From: Acidisoma sp965199065
GTDB taxonomy: Bacteria; Pseudomonadota; Alphaproteobacteria; Acetobacterales; Acetobacteraceae
Direction of reading: 5' to 3'
DNA: 64,000 nucleotides
Assembly (NCBI RefSeq): GCF_965199065.1
Contig: NZ_CBDAQN010000001.1
Span: 310,001 to 374,000, forward strand
Both the position numbers and the translations under genes were made by a program. Numbering within the stretch: position 1 is the stretch's first letter; each line of letters starts with the position of its first letter. This document shows, in pieces, positions 18,366 to 26,611 of this stretch. The notes below the pieces were generated by a model. The model searched no databases. It was not told where the DNA came from and saw only the letters and a list, made by a program, of their open reading frames with translations.

Positions 18366-19211
18366 TCAAAGCTGCGTGCGCGGGCAGTAGAAAGTGCTTC
18401 GTCCGGATTGCACGATGCGCCTGACGCCGGCGCAGACGGGCAGCCCCGGGCAACGTTCGCAGGCCGTCCCGGCACGGCCGTAAACCTTCCATGCATGCTG
18501 AAAATATCCCAGCTCCCCGTCAGGCTGAACGTAGTCGCGCAGACTGGAGCCTCCGGCCTCGATCGCTTCGAGCAGGGTCGCCCGGATCGCCGGTACCAGG
18601 CGCGCGGCCCGCGCTCCCGGTACGGAGCCTGCCAGCCTGCGCGGGCTGATCCCGGCGCGAAACAGCGCTTCGGAGACGTAGATGTTGCCGAGCCCGGCCA
18701 CGATGCGCTGGTCGAGCAGCGCCGCCTTGATCGGCGTCCGCCGTCCGCGCAGCGCGGTCGAGAGCGCCGCCGGCGTGAAGCTTTCTTCCAGCGGCTCCGG
18801 GCCCATCTCGCGCAGCAGCGCGTGGGCATCCTCCGCTTCTGTCGCCATCAGGTCGAGCAATCCGAACCGGCGCGGGTCGATCAGCCCGATGCGCCACCCA
18901 TCCTCCGTCTCCATGATCAAATGTTCGTGTTTGGCATCCTCCGTTCGGGTGAGCGTCTGAAGGCTTATCGCCATCCGCCCGGACATGCCCAGATGGATGA
19001 GCAGGCTGTCCCCGCCGGACAGCCTCATCAGGATGTATTTTCCGCGCCGCCGGAACCCGATGACGGTCGCGCCTGTCAGTCTGGCCGCGAGGCCCGAGGG
19101 GATGACGCGCCTGAGGTCGCCCCGCGACAGGACGGCGCTACGGATGCGGCGGCCTTCCAGGCGCAGGGCCAGGCCGCGCATCACGGTTTCGACTTCGGGG
19201 AGTTCCGGCAT
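18366..19211 (-). CDS. mutM: Formamidopyrimidine-DNA glycosylase (MutM/Fpg), altered zinc finger
   Basis: MutM removes 8-oxoguanine and other oxidised purines and nicks the site through Pro2. The start must be ATG 19211, giving MPELPEVETVMRGL with the catalytic Pro2-Glu3; the frame upstream only adds a spurious leader. The H2TH domain (LLDQRIVAGLGNIYVSEALF) is intact. The C-terminal zinc finger is odd: cysteines are at 251, 254, 260 and 276 (CERCPGLPVCAG and GRSTFYC), but the last canonical ligand position (YCPxC) is Thr279. The extra Cys at 260 may substitute. The protein has 281 residues. It is divergent from ubiE across 53 bases and followed by rpsT. Confidence 0.93.
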   Translation of the reverse strand: MPELPEVETVMRGLALRLEGRRIRSAVLSRGDLRRVIPSGLAARLTGATVIGFRRRGKYILMRLSGGDSLLIHLGMSGRMAISLQTLTRTEDAKHEHLIMETEDGWRIGLIDPRRFGLLDLMATEAEDAHALLREMGPEPLEESFTPAALSTALRGRRTPIKAALLDQRIVAGLGNIYVSEALFRAGISPRRLAGSVPGARAARLVPAIRATLLEAIEAGGSSLRDYVQPDGELGYFQHAWKVYGRAGTACERCPGLPVCAGVRRIVQSGRSTFYCPRTQL

Positions 19212-19264
19212 GTGTCGGGCCATCGTATAGGGTACGGCGACAAGCGACAAAGCCCCAGAAGCAG

Positions 19265-20020
19265 ATGATCATGGACGATATCCCAGGCGACCAGACCGAT
19301 TTCGGCTTTCGTGCGGTTCCGCGGGCCGAGAAGAAAACCCTGGTGCGCGAGGTCTTCGCGAGCGTGGCGCCGCGCTACGACCTCATGAACGATCTCATGT
19401 CGCTCGGCATCCACCGGGTGTGGAAACAGATCTTCACGACATTGCTCGATCCCCGGGCAAGCCGCCGTCTTCTCGATCTGGCGGGCGGCACGGGCGACAT
19501 CAGCTTTGGCTGGCTCGCCGCGGGTGGCGGCCCCGCTATCCTATCGGACATCAACCCGGCCATGCTGGAGGTCGGACGCGACCGCGCCGTCGACCGCGGC
19601 TTTGTCGGCGATCTTACCTTCCTCGTCGCGGATGCGGAGGCTCTGCCGATCCCGTCGGGAACTATGGACGTCGTATCCATGGCCTTCGGTCTGAGGAACT
19701 GTACGGACAAGGACAAGGTATTGACGGAGGCGAGGCGTGTCCTCCGTCCCGGCGGTCGCTTTCTGTGCCTCGAGTTTTCCCGGCTGGAAGTGGCGGCGCT
19801 GGTTCCTCTTTATGAGGCATGGTCGTTCAAGGTCCTGCCGCGCCTCGGCCGCGTGTTCGCGGGCGATGCGGAGAGCTACCAGTATCTGGCGGAAAGCATC
19901 CGCATGTTTCCCGACCAGGAGGCGCTCGCGGGAATGATGCGTAATGCCGGCTTCTCCCGTGTGTCGGTGCGCAACCTCTCGGGCGGGATCGCCGCGATCC
20001 ATTCCGGCTGGAAACTGTGA
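19265..20020 (+). CDS. ubiE: Demethylmenaquinone/2-polyprenyl-benzoquinol methyltransferase
   Basis: UbiE is the SAM-dependent C-methyltransferase of ubiquinone (and menaquinone) synthesis. The 251-residue class I methyltransferase has VFASVAPRYDLMNDLMSLGIHR, the SAM-binding LLDLAGGTGDISF, and the family signature AFGLRNCTDKDKVL plus YQYLAESIRMFPDQEAL. It overlaps coaBC by four bases (GTGA). In many alphaproteobacteria ubiB comes between these two genes; here it does not. Confidence 0.96.
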   Translation: MIMDDIPGDQTDFGFRAVPRAEKKTLVREVFASVAPRYDLMNDLMSLGIHRVWKQIFTTLLDPRASRRLLDLAGGTGDISFGWLAAGGGPAILSDINPAMLEVGRDRAVDRGFVGDLTFLVADAEALPIPSGTMDVVSMAFGLRNCTDKDKVLTEARRVLRPGGRFLCLEFSRLEVAALVPLYEAWSFKVLPRLGRVFAGDAESYQYLAESIRMFPDQEALAGMMRNAGFSRVSVRNLSGGIAAIHSGWKL

Positions 20021-21261
20021 GCGCAAGCCTGTCACAGGGTCTGCCGCTCGCCGGAAAGCGCGTCCTCTTGATCGTGGCCGGCGGTATCGCCGCCTACAAG
20101 GCGCTGGAGCTCATCCGCCTTCTGCGGCGCGAGGGTGCGGCGGTTCGTTGCGTGCTCACGGAGGGCGGCGCGCAATTCGTGACGCCGCTTTCGCTGCAGG
20201 CGCTGTCAGAGGACCGAGTCTACACCGACCTGTTCTCGCTGACCGACGAGAGCGAGATGGGTCACATCCAGCTCTCCCGCGCCGCCGACCTCGTCGTCGT
20301 CGTTCCGGCATCCGCCGACATCCTCGCCCGCATGGCGGCGGGATTGGCCAGTGACCTGGCAACCACGCTGCTGCTGGCGACGGACAAGCCCGTGCTGGTG
20401 GCGCCTGCAATGAACGTGCGGATGTGGAACCATCCGGCGACGGTTGCGAACATGGTGACGCTCCGCGCGCGTGGCGTGGCCGTGGTCGAACCCGAGGAGG
20501 GCTCGATGGCCTGCGGCGAGTGGGGGGCAGGGCGGCTGGCCGAGCCGCCTACTATCCTCGCGCATATCGCGGCGATGCTTGGTCCCAAATCGGCACCCTT
20601 GTCCGGGCGGCACGTCCTGGTGACGAGCGGGCCGACGCATGAGCCGATCGACCCAGTGCGATACATCGCGAACCGCAGCAGCGGGCGTCAGGGTCATGCC
20701 ATCGCGGCCGCCCTGGCGGGGCTCGGCGCGCGGGTGACGCTCGTCAGCGGGCCGGTCACGATCCCCGATCCGCCGGGGGTGCGCGTTCTCCATGTCGATA
20801 CGGCGGAGCAGATGCTGACGGCTTGCCGCGCGGCCCTGCCTGCCGAGGCGGCGGTCTGTGTGGCGGCGGTGGCCGACTGGCGGGTGTCCGTTCCGAGCCG
20901 CGGCAAGATCAAGAAGGTCGAGGGTGCCGCCGCACCCATCCTGGAGTTCGTCCCGAACCCCGACATCCTGGCGGCTTTGTCGGCACATGGCGAGGCACGT
21001 CCCCGGCTGGTGGTCGGCTTCGCCGCGGAGACGGATGACCTGATGGCGCATGCGACCGAGAAGCGGCGGCGGAAGGGTTGCGACTGGCTGGTCGCCAACG
21101 ACGTGTCGGAGGCGGGCGGCGCCATGGGAGGAATGGAGAACGAGGTGCATCTGATCACGGCGGCGGGCGTCGAGGACTGGCCGCGCATGCGCAAGGAGGC
21201 GGTGGCCAAGCGTCTCGCCGCGCGGATCGCTCAGGCTTTGGCCGGTGAGGCGATCGGATGA
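20017..21261 (+). CDS. coaBC: Bifunctional CoaBC (phosphopantothenoylcysteine synthetase/decarboxylase)
   Basis: CoaBC makes 4'-phosphopantetheine from 4'-phosphopantothenate and cysteine, two steps of coenzyme A synthesis. The 414-residue fusion has the N-terminal flavin decarboxylase (CoaC) with VLLIVAGGIAAYKALELIR, PAMNVRMWNHPA and the active Cys in GSMACGEWGAGRLAEP, then the CoaB synthetase with TSGPTHEPIDPVRYIANRSS. It starts at GTG 20017 inside the ubiE stop and shares ATGA with dut at its end, so the three genes are coupled. Confidence 0.96.
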   Translation: MSASLSQGLPLAGKRVLLIVAGGIAAYKALELIRLLRREGAAVRCVLTEGGAQFVTPLSLQALSEDRVYTDLFSLTDESEMGHIQLSRAADLVVVVPASADILARMAAGLASDLATTLLLATDKPVLVAPAMNVRMWNHPATVANMVTLRARGVAVVEPEEGSMACGEWGAGRLAEPPTILAHIAAMLGPKSAPLSGRHVLVTSGPTHEPIDPVRYIANRSSGRQGHAIAAALAGLGARVTLVSGPVTIPDPPGVRVLHVDTAEQMLTACRAALPAEAAVCVAAVADWRVSVPSRGKIKKVEGAAAPILEFVPNPDILAALSAHGEARPRLVVGFAAETDDLMAHATEKRRRKGCDWLVANDVSEAGGAMGGMENEVHLITAAGVEDWPRMRKEAVAKRLAARIAQALAGEAIG

Positions 21262-21707
21262 TCGAGGCGATGGTGGAGGTTGTGCGGCTGCCGCATGCAG
21301 AGGGGCTTGCGCTGCCCACCTATGCGAGCGCGGGCGCGGCGGCCTTGGACCTGTTGGCCGCGGTGGCCGACCCCGTGGTTCTACCTCCCGGCGGACGAAC
21401 CGCCATCCCGACCGGATTGATGGTCGCCCTGCCCGAGGGCCACGAGTTGCAGATCCGTCCGCGTTCCGGCCTGGCGCTGAACCACGGGCTTCTGGTGGCC
21501 AATTCGCCGGGCACCATCGACGAGGACTACCGCGGCGAGATCAAGGTCATCCTGATGAACGGGGGCTCCGAGCCGGTCGTGGTGACGCGCGGGATGCGGA
21601 TCGCGCAGGCGGTTCTGGCGCCGGTGACGCGGATCGTCTGGCGCGAGGTCGCGGCGCTCGACGAGACGGCGCGCGGGGCCGGCGGATTTGGCTCTACCGG
21701 ACTTTAG
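21258..21707 (+). CDS. dut: dUTP diphosphatase
   Basis: Dut hydrolyses dUTP to dUMP, keeping uracil out of DNA and feeding thymidylate synthesis. The 149-residue trimeric-type dUTPase has motif 1 (AGAAALDLLAA), motif 2 (RPRSGLALNHG), motif 3 (GTIDEDYRGEIKVILMN), motif 4 (RIAQAVLAP) and the C-terminal Gly-rich motif 5 (ARGAGGFGSTGL). It overlaps coaBC by four bases. Confidence 0.96.
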   Translation: MIEAMVEVVRLPHAEGLALPTYASAGAAALDLLAAVADPVVLPPGGRTAIPTGLMVALPEGHELQIRPRSGLALNHGLLVANSPGTIDEDYRGEIKVILMNGGSEPVVVTRGMRIAQAVLAPVTRIVWREVAALDETARGAGGFGSTGL

Positions 21708-21748
21708 GTGCCCTTGCCCTCAGGATGACGTCAGAAACACATCAAGCC

Positions 21749-23212
21749 TCAGCGGTAGAAATGGGCGGCGATCACTCCGGGCAGGGTGGCGTCCGTCGCC
21801 AGGATCGCGGCGATCGGCGCCGGCCACCAGAGCCATCCGGGAAGGCGCCGTGACACACCGCTGGCCGGGACGACGAAGAGGATGAGCGGCAAGAGCGGGA
21901 GGAAGTACCGCCCCTGGATGCCGTCGACGCGATCCATGCCCACCGGCGTCCAGGTGAGGTAGAGCGCCAGAAAGATGAGTTCGACACTGGCCACCACTGC
22001 GACTGCCGCCGCCGGTCCGGTGAACCAGCGCGTTCCGGGTGGGCGTGGGCTTGCCGTCAGCGCACCGAGACCCGAGACGATCGCCAAGGACCACAGCGTG
22101 TAGAGCGCCCGCGGCAGGCGGATCGAAAGCTGACCCAGAACGCCGATGAATTGCAGCCAGAGCGATGGCAGCGCCGCGCCGCCCGACGTGAACGGCAGCA
22201 ATGCGACCTGCACTGGATGGTGCATTACCACGGCGATCTGCGCGCCGGCGATGGCCGAGCGGAACAGCCGCGCCGGATCGCCGGGCCAGAGCGGACCCGG
22301 ATGGTAAGGCGGTCCGGGCAGCAGCGGCACCGAAACGAGCGCCGCCACCGCCAGTGCCCATAGCAGCCCGGGCAGGGCCACGCTCACGGCACCCCCGATG
22401 CGCCGTCTCCAGCTGCCGGGCCCGGATGTCCCCGGCACCACCAGCGGCAGGATCGCCAACGGAAGAAACGGTGGCTTCTGCAGGACCAGCACGGCCAAGG
22501 CCGCGCAGCCGCACCAGAAGCCCGCGCGGCTTCCCCGCGTCAGCAAGGCTGCGCCCAGCACCGTCACGGCGATGGCCAGTCCATCCTGGCTGACGGAGCC
22601 GGCGAGCCAGATCGTCATCGGCAGGCTGAGCGTGATCAGCAGCAGCAGACGCCCGCGCGCCGCCATCAGCAGCGCCAGGGCGCCGATCAGGGTGAAGGCG
22701 AGCACGTTCGCCAAACGGGCGCCGATGATGGCCGCATGAGGTTTGGCGCCCATCAGGATTGCAGCACCGAGCCCCAGCGCCGCCGGGATGTATGTGACCG
22801 GCGCGTAGGCGGCAGTGTTGGCGCTGCTGACGAAGCTCAGCCGCGGCTGCCACGGGATGTCCCACACCCAGGCGAGCCTTGCCGCACGCGACGCTTCCGG
22901 CGGCAGCGGGGCCATGTCGCCGTTGCCTGCGATCGCCGCCAAGGCGAGGCCGGTATTGCCGGTCACTCCGGCGTCGCGGCTGCCCGTTTCGACATTCAAC
23001 GTCGCGACGCGATGGCCGATGATCGCGCCGTGCAGCAGGCTCGCCGCCCGCATGACGTGGGTCGGCTCGTCCGGCACCTGGCCAGCCGGCACCCGCCAGG
23101 CACAGATGGCGACCAGCGGCACGACGAGCACAAGAAAGACGGCGAGGGGGGCAAGCCGGAGGGGCACGCGCATCTGGGCGCCATAGCCGCCCCCACCCGC
23201 TGTGTCACTCAT
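21749..23212 (-). CDS. DUF2142 family membrane protein
   Basis: A polytopic membrane protein of about 487 residues with a long periplasmic N-terminal loop. The segment AGQVPDEPTHVMRAASLLHG after the first helix and the later VDGIQGRYFLPLLPLILFV are the DUF2142 hallmarks. DUF2142 proteins look like GT-C glycosyltransferases and are often in polysaccharide loci, but the activity is not established. I take ATG 23212 (MSDTAGGGGYGAQM); ATG 23173 is a second choice, and the frame is open much further upstream. It stands alone on the minus strand, convergent with dut and divergent from the ABC permease. Confidence 0.75.
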   Translation of the reverse strand: MSDTAGGGGYGAQMRVPLRLAPLAVFLVLVVPLVAICAWRVPAGQVPDEPTHVMRAASLLHGAIIGHRVATLNVETGSRDAGVTGNTGLALAAIAGNGDMAPLPPEASRAARLAWVWDIPWQPRLSFVSSANTAAYAPVTYIPAALGLGAAILMGAKPHAAIIGARLANVLAFTLIGALALLMAARGRLLLLITLSLPMTIWLAGSVSQDGLAIAVTVLGAALLTRGSRAGFWCGCAALAVLVLQKPPFLPLAILPLVVPGTSGPGSWRRRIGGAVSVALPGLLWALAVAALVSVPLLPGPPYHPGPLWPGDPARLFRSAIAGAQIAVVMHHPVQVALLPFTSGGAALPSLWLQFIGVLGQLSIRLPRALYTLWSLAIVSGLGALTASPRPPGTRWFTGPAAAVAVVASVELIFLALYLTWTPVGMDRVDGIQGRYFLPLLPLILFVVPASGVSRRLPGWLWWPAPIAAILATDATLPGVIAAHFYR

Positions 23213-23232
23213 CCATGCTCGCAATGGTCTTG

Positions 23233-23267
23233 CTGTCACCGGTCCGTCACAGGAAGAGTGGTGACAG
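23233..23267. repeat. 8-bp inverted repeat in the DUF2142/ABC permease divergent gap
   Basis: CTGTCACC at 23233-23240 and GGTGACAG at 23260-23267 are exact reverse complements separated by 19 bases. They lie between the two divergent start codons (23212 and 23352), a good place for an operator serving both genes. No regulator gene is adjacent, so this is only a candidate site. Confidence 0.4.
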
Positions 23268-23351
23268 GCACCTGCCGGCTGGGATAGAGCGCCAGCATCC
23301 GGGCGGCTCGCCGTGACGGCCCACCAACAATTCAACCCGAGGGCAACGACC

Positions 23352-25070
23352 ATGACCGTCCTGGCCTTGCCCGCCTTCGTGAGCGGCCGCCGCCTCCCCA
23401 ACCTCTGGGATGCCGCGGCCATCCTCTGCGTGCTCGCGCTGCTGATCCTCGTCGCCCATGCCGCGCACGGCACCCTCGCCCCGCTGCCGAGGGCGGACAC
23501 GATCACGCTCGATCCGCGCTGGCTCCCTTATTACGCCCTCAGAACCACATTGCGTATGTTCGTGGCGCTGATCTTCTCTACAATCTTCACGCTCATCTTC
23601 GCGCCGCTCGCCGCGAAAAGCCGTCGTCTCGGCATGATCATGATCCCGGCCCTCGACATCCTCCAGTCGGTGCCGATCCTCGGCTTCCTGTCCTTCACCG
23701 TCCTATTTTTCCTCAACCTGTTCCCCGGCCGCGTCATCGGCGCCGAACTCGCCGCGATCTTCGCGATCTTCACGAGCCAGGCCTGGAACATGACGTTCAG
23801 CTTCTACCAGTCGCTGACGACGGTGCCGCGCGACCTCGACGAGGCGACGCGCAGCTTCCGGCTCTCGACCTGGCAGCGGTTCTGGCGGCTCGAGGTGCCT
23901 TTCGCCATGCCGGGGCTGGTGTTCAACACCATGCTGTCGATGTCCGGCGGATGGTTCTTTGTCGTCGCGTCGGAAGCGGTGACCGTCGGCAACACGACCT
24001 TCCTGTTGCCGGGCATCGGCTCCTACGTCTCGGAGGCGCTCCGGGCGAGCGACCTTCGCGCGGTGCTCTACGCGATCCTCGCCATGCTCGCGGTCATTCT
24101 GACCTATGATCAATTGCTGTTCCGGCCGCTCGTCGCCTGGTCATCCAAGTTCCGCTTTGAAATGACGAGCGGCGGCGAGCAGCCTGACCCCTGGGTGCTG
24201 AGCGTGCTGCGGCGCACTCGCCTGTTGCAGATCGCGGGTGACTGGATCGGTGATGTGGCGACCGCTGCCGGCGGCCTCCGGCTGCGCCTTCCGGTCGCGG
24301 TTGGCGGCAGGCAAGGGGCGCCGCCCTCGCGCCTCCTCGACGGCATCTGGTTCGCCTTCATCGGCGTCGTGGTCGCCTTCGCCTTCTGGCGGATCGCGAT
24401 GTTCGTGTCGGCTTCCCTCACGCTTGCGCAGTTTGGCCATGTCGTGCTGCTAGGTTTCTTTACGCTGCTGCGCGTCGCGGCGGCGATCTTCATCGTCACG
24501 CTCGTCTGGGTGCCGATCGGCGTCTGGATCGGCCTCAGGCCCCGCTGGACCCGGGTGATCCAGCCGATTGCCCAGTTCCTCGCCGCCTTCCCGGCCAACC
24601 TCCTGTTCCCCATCGTCGTCATCGTGCTGGTGCGCTACGCGCTCAACCCGAATATCTGGCTGATGCCGCTGATGATCGTCGGCACCCAATGGTACGTGCT
24701 GTTCAACGTCGTCGCCGGCGCCTCGGCCTTTCCGGGCGACCTCAAGGAGGCCTCGGCCAACCTTGGCGTGAAGGGGCTGCTGTGGTGGCGGCGCGTCATC
24801 ATCCCCGGCATCCTGCCCTATTACATCACCGGGGCGCTGACGGCGTCCGGCGCCGCCTGGAACAGCGCGATCGTCGCCGAGGTCGCGTCCTGGGGGAAGA
24901 CGACGCTGACCGCGGTTGGCCTCGGCTCCTACATCGCGCAGGCGACCACGGCCGGGAATACAGCCGGCATCGTCCTCGGGGTCTGCGTCATGACGGGCTT
25001 CGTGCTGGTCATCAACCGGCTGCTCTGGCGGCCGCTGCACGCCTATGCGATGCGCCGCACGACTTTCTAG
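23352..25070 (+). CDS. ABC transporter permease with two fused transmembrane domains
   Basis: A 572-residue inner-membrane permease made of two BPD_transp_1 domains in tandem, resembling the nitrate/sulfonate/taurine importer class. Each half has an EAA loop that contacts the ATPase: DEATRSFRLSTWQRFWRLEVP near residue 175 and KEASANLGVKGLLWWRRVIIP near residue 470. Both halves carry about five to six helices; a polar linker joins them. ATG 23352 has GAGGG nine bases upstream; a GTG at 23313 is the frame's first start. It is 29 bases before the ATPase gene. No substrate-binding protein gene is next to it, so the ligand is unknown. Confidence 0.85.
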   Translation: MTVLALPAFVSGRRLPNLWDAAAILCVLALLILVAHAAHGTLAPLPRADTITLDPRWLPYYALRTTLRMFVALIFSTIFTLIFAPLAAKSRRLGMIMIPALDILQSVPILGFLSFTVLFFLNLFPGRVIGAELAAIFAIFTSQAWNMTFSFYQSLTTVPRDLDEATRSFRLSTWQRFWRLEVPFAMPGLVFNTMLSMSGGWFFVVASEAVTVGNTTFLLPGIGSYVSEALRASDLRAVLYAILAMLAVILTYDQLLFRPLVAWSSKFRFEMTSGGEQPDPWVLSVLRRTRLLQIAGDWIGDVATAAGGLRLRLPVAVGGRQGAPPSRLLDGIWFAFIGVVVAFAFWRIAMFVSASLTLAQFGHVVLLGFFTLLRVAAAIFIVTLVWVPIGVWIGLRPRWTRVIQPIAQFLAAFPANLLFPIVVIVLVRYALNPNIWLMPLMIVGTQWYVLFNVVAGASAFPGDLKEASANLGVKGLLWWRRVIIPGILPYYITGALTASGAAWNSAIVAEVASWGKTTLTAVGLGSYIAQATTAGNTAGIVLGVCVMTGFVLVINRLLWRPLHAYAMRRTTF

Positions 25071-25099
25071 TCAGGCCGCCCAGGAACAAGGAGACGCCG

Positions 25100-26440
25100 A
25101 TGGATCAAACTGTGCGGACCGAAACCTCGATGCTCGTCAGCATCGAGAACTGCCGGCAGTCCTATCCGAAAGATGCGTCCTCCGATGTCATCATCCTCGA
25201 CGACGTGCAGCTTTCCCTGAAGGAGGGTGAGATAGTCGGTCTGCTCGGGCGCTCGGGCTCCGGCAAGTCGACGCTGCTGCGCATCGTGTCGGGTCTCCTC
25301 AAGCCGACCTCGGGCGACGTTCGCTGGCGTGGCGAGCCGATCACCGGTCCCGTCAAGGGCGTCTCGATGGTGTTCCAGAGCTTCGCCCTTTTTCCCTGGC
25401 TGACGGTCGAGGAGAACGTGGCGCTGGGGCTGGAGGCGCAGGGCGTGCGGCGCGCCGAGCGCGAGACCCGTGCCGAGGAGGCGATCGACCTCATCGGCCT
25501 CGGCGGCTATGAGAACGCCTACCCGAAGGAAATGTCGGGCGGCATGCGCCAGCGCGTCGGCCTTGCCCGGGCGCTCGTCGTCCACCCCGACCTGCTGCTG
25601 ATGGACGAGCCGTTCAGCGCGCTCGACGTGCTGACCGCCGAGACGCTCCGCACCGACCTCATCGACCTGTGGTCGGAGGGGCGGCTGCCGGTGAAGTCCA
25701 TCCTGATGGTGACGCATAATATCGAGGAGGCGGTGCTGATGTGCGACCGCATCCTCGTCTTCTCCTCCAATCCCGGCCGGGTCGCGAGCGAGTTGAAGGT
25801 GCCGTTCGCCCATCCGCGCGAGCGTCTGGCGCCCGATTTCCGGCAGATGGTCGACGACATCTACGCGCTGATGACGCGGCGGCCGGTGGAGCATCCGAAG
25901 CCGCAAGGGACGGACCGCGGCGCGCCCGCCGCCCCGCCGCCCGTGCAGCCGCTGCCGGTGGTGTCCACCAACCTCATGGCCGGTTTGATGGAGACGATCG
26001 AGGGCGAGCCGTATAATGGCCGCGCCGACCTGCCGGCGCTTGCCGCGGCCTTCCAGATGGAGGCGGACGAACTGTTGCCCATCGGCGAGGCGCTGCAGAT
26101 GCTCGGCTTCGCCGAGTTCGACGAAGGCGACATCAAGCTTACCGATCCGGGAAAGCGGTTCGTCGAGGCGGATACCGACGACCGCAAGGAAGAGTTCGAA
26201 GCGGCGCTCCGCGCGCACGTGCCGATCATGACGCAGATCCGCCAGGTGCTGGACGAGCGCTGGAACCATCGGGCGCCGGCGCTGAGGTTCCGCGACGAAC
26301 TGGAGGACCACATGTCTCCCGACTACGCGGATGCGACGATGCGGACGGTGATCGCCTGGGGCCGCTATGCGGAGCTCTTCAGCTACGATCGCGAGGCGGA
26401 CCAGTTCAGCCTGGACGAGGACCAGGACGAAGAGGACTAG
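25100..26440 (+). CDS. ABC transporter ATP-binding protein with C-terminal AAA-associated domain
   Basis: A 446-residue protein. The first 260 residues form an ABC ATPase of the nitrate/sulfonate type: Walker A GRSGSGKST, Q loop VFQSFALFPWL, signature MSGGMRQRVGLARAL, Walker B LLLMDEPFSALD and the switch His in VTHNIEEAV. A Pro-rich linker (about 275-295) leads to a roughly 140-residue acidic helical domain resembling the AAA-associated C-terminal domain (NLMAGLMETIEG to the EDQDEED end), probably a winged-helix-like regulatory module. ATG 25100 has AAGGAG eight bases upstream. It pairs with the double permease just before it. Confidence 0.87.
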   Translation: MDQTVRTETSMLVSIENCRQSYPKDASSDVIILDDVQLSLKEGEIVGLLGRSGSGKSTLLRIVSGLLKPTSGDVRWRGEPITGPVKGVSMVFQSFALFPWLTVEENVALGLEAQGVRRAERETRAEEAIDLIGLGGYENAYPKEMSGGMRQRVGLARALVVHPDLLLMDEPFSALDVLTAETLRTDLIDLWSEGRLPVKSILMVTHNIEEAVLMCDRILVFSSNPGRVASELKVPFAHPRERLAPDFRQMVDDIYALMTRRPVEHPKPQGTDRGAPAAPPPVQPLPVVSTNLMAGLMETIEGEPYNGRADLPALAAAFQMEADELLPIGEALQMLGFAEFDEGDIKLTDPGKRFVEADTDDRKEEFEAALRAHVPIMTQIRQVLDERWNHRAPALRFRDELEDHMSPDYADATMRTVIAWGRYAELFSYDREADQFSLDEDQDEED

Positions 26441-26611
26441 GCCGATAGACGGCTGTGGGGGTCATTGGAAACACCTCCGGTCTGTAGGCAATCGCCGCTG
26501 GATGGATGCTAATCTTCTCGTACGCGAACGATGCCCCATCGCGACGCCACAGATGGCCAACCTCATGATCGCCTCTCGCCTCGGCGCGGCGGGCTGTGGT
26601 AGCCCCGTCGG

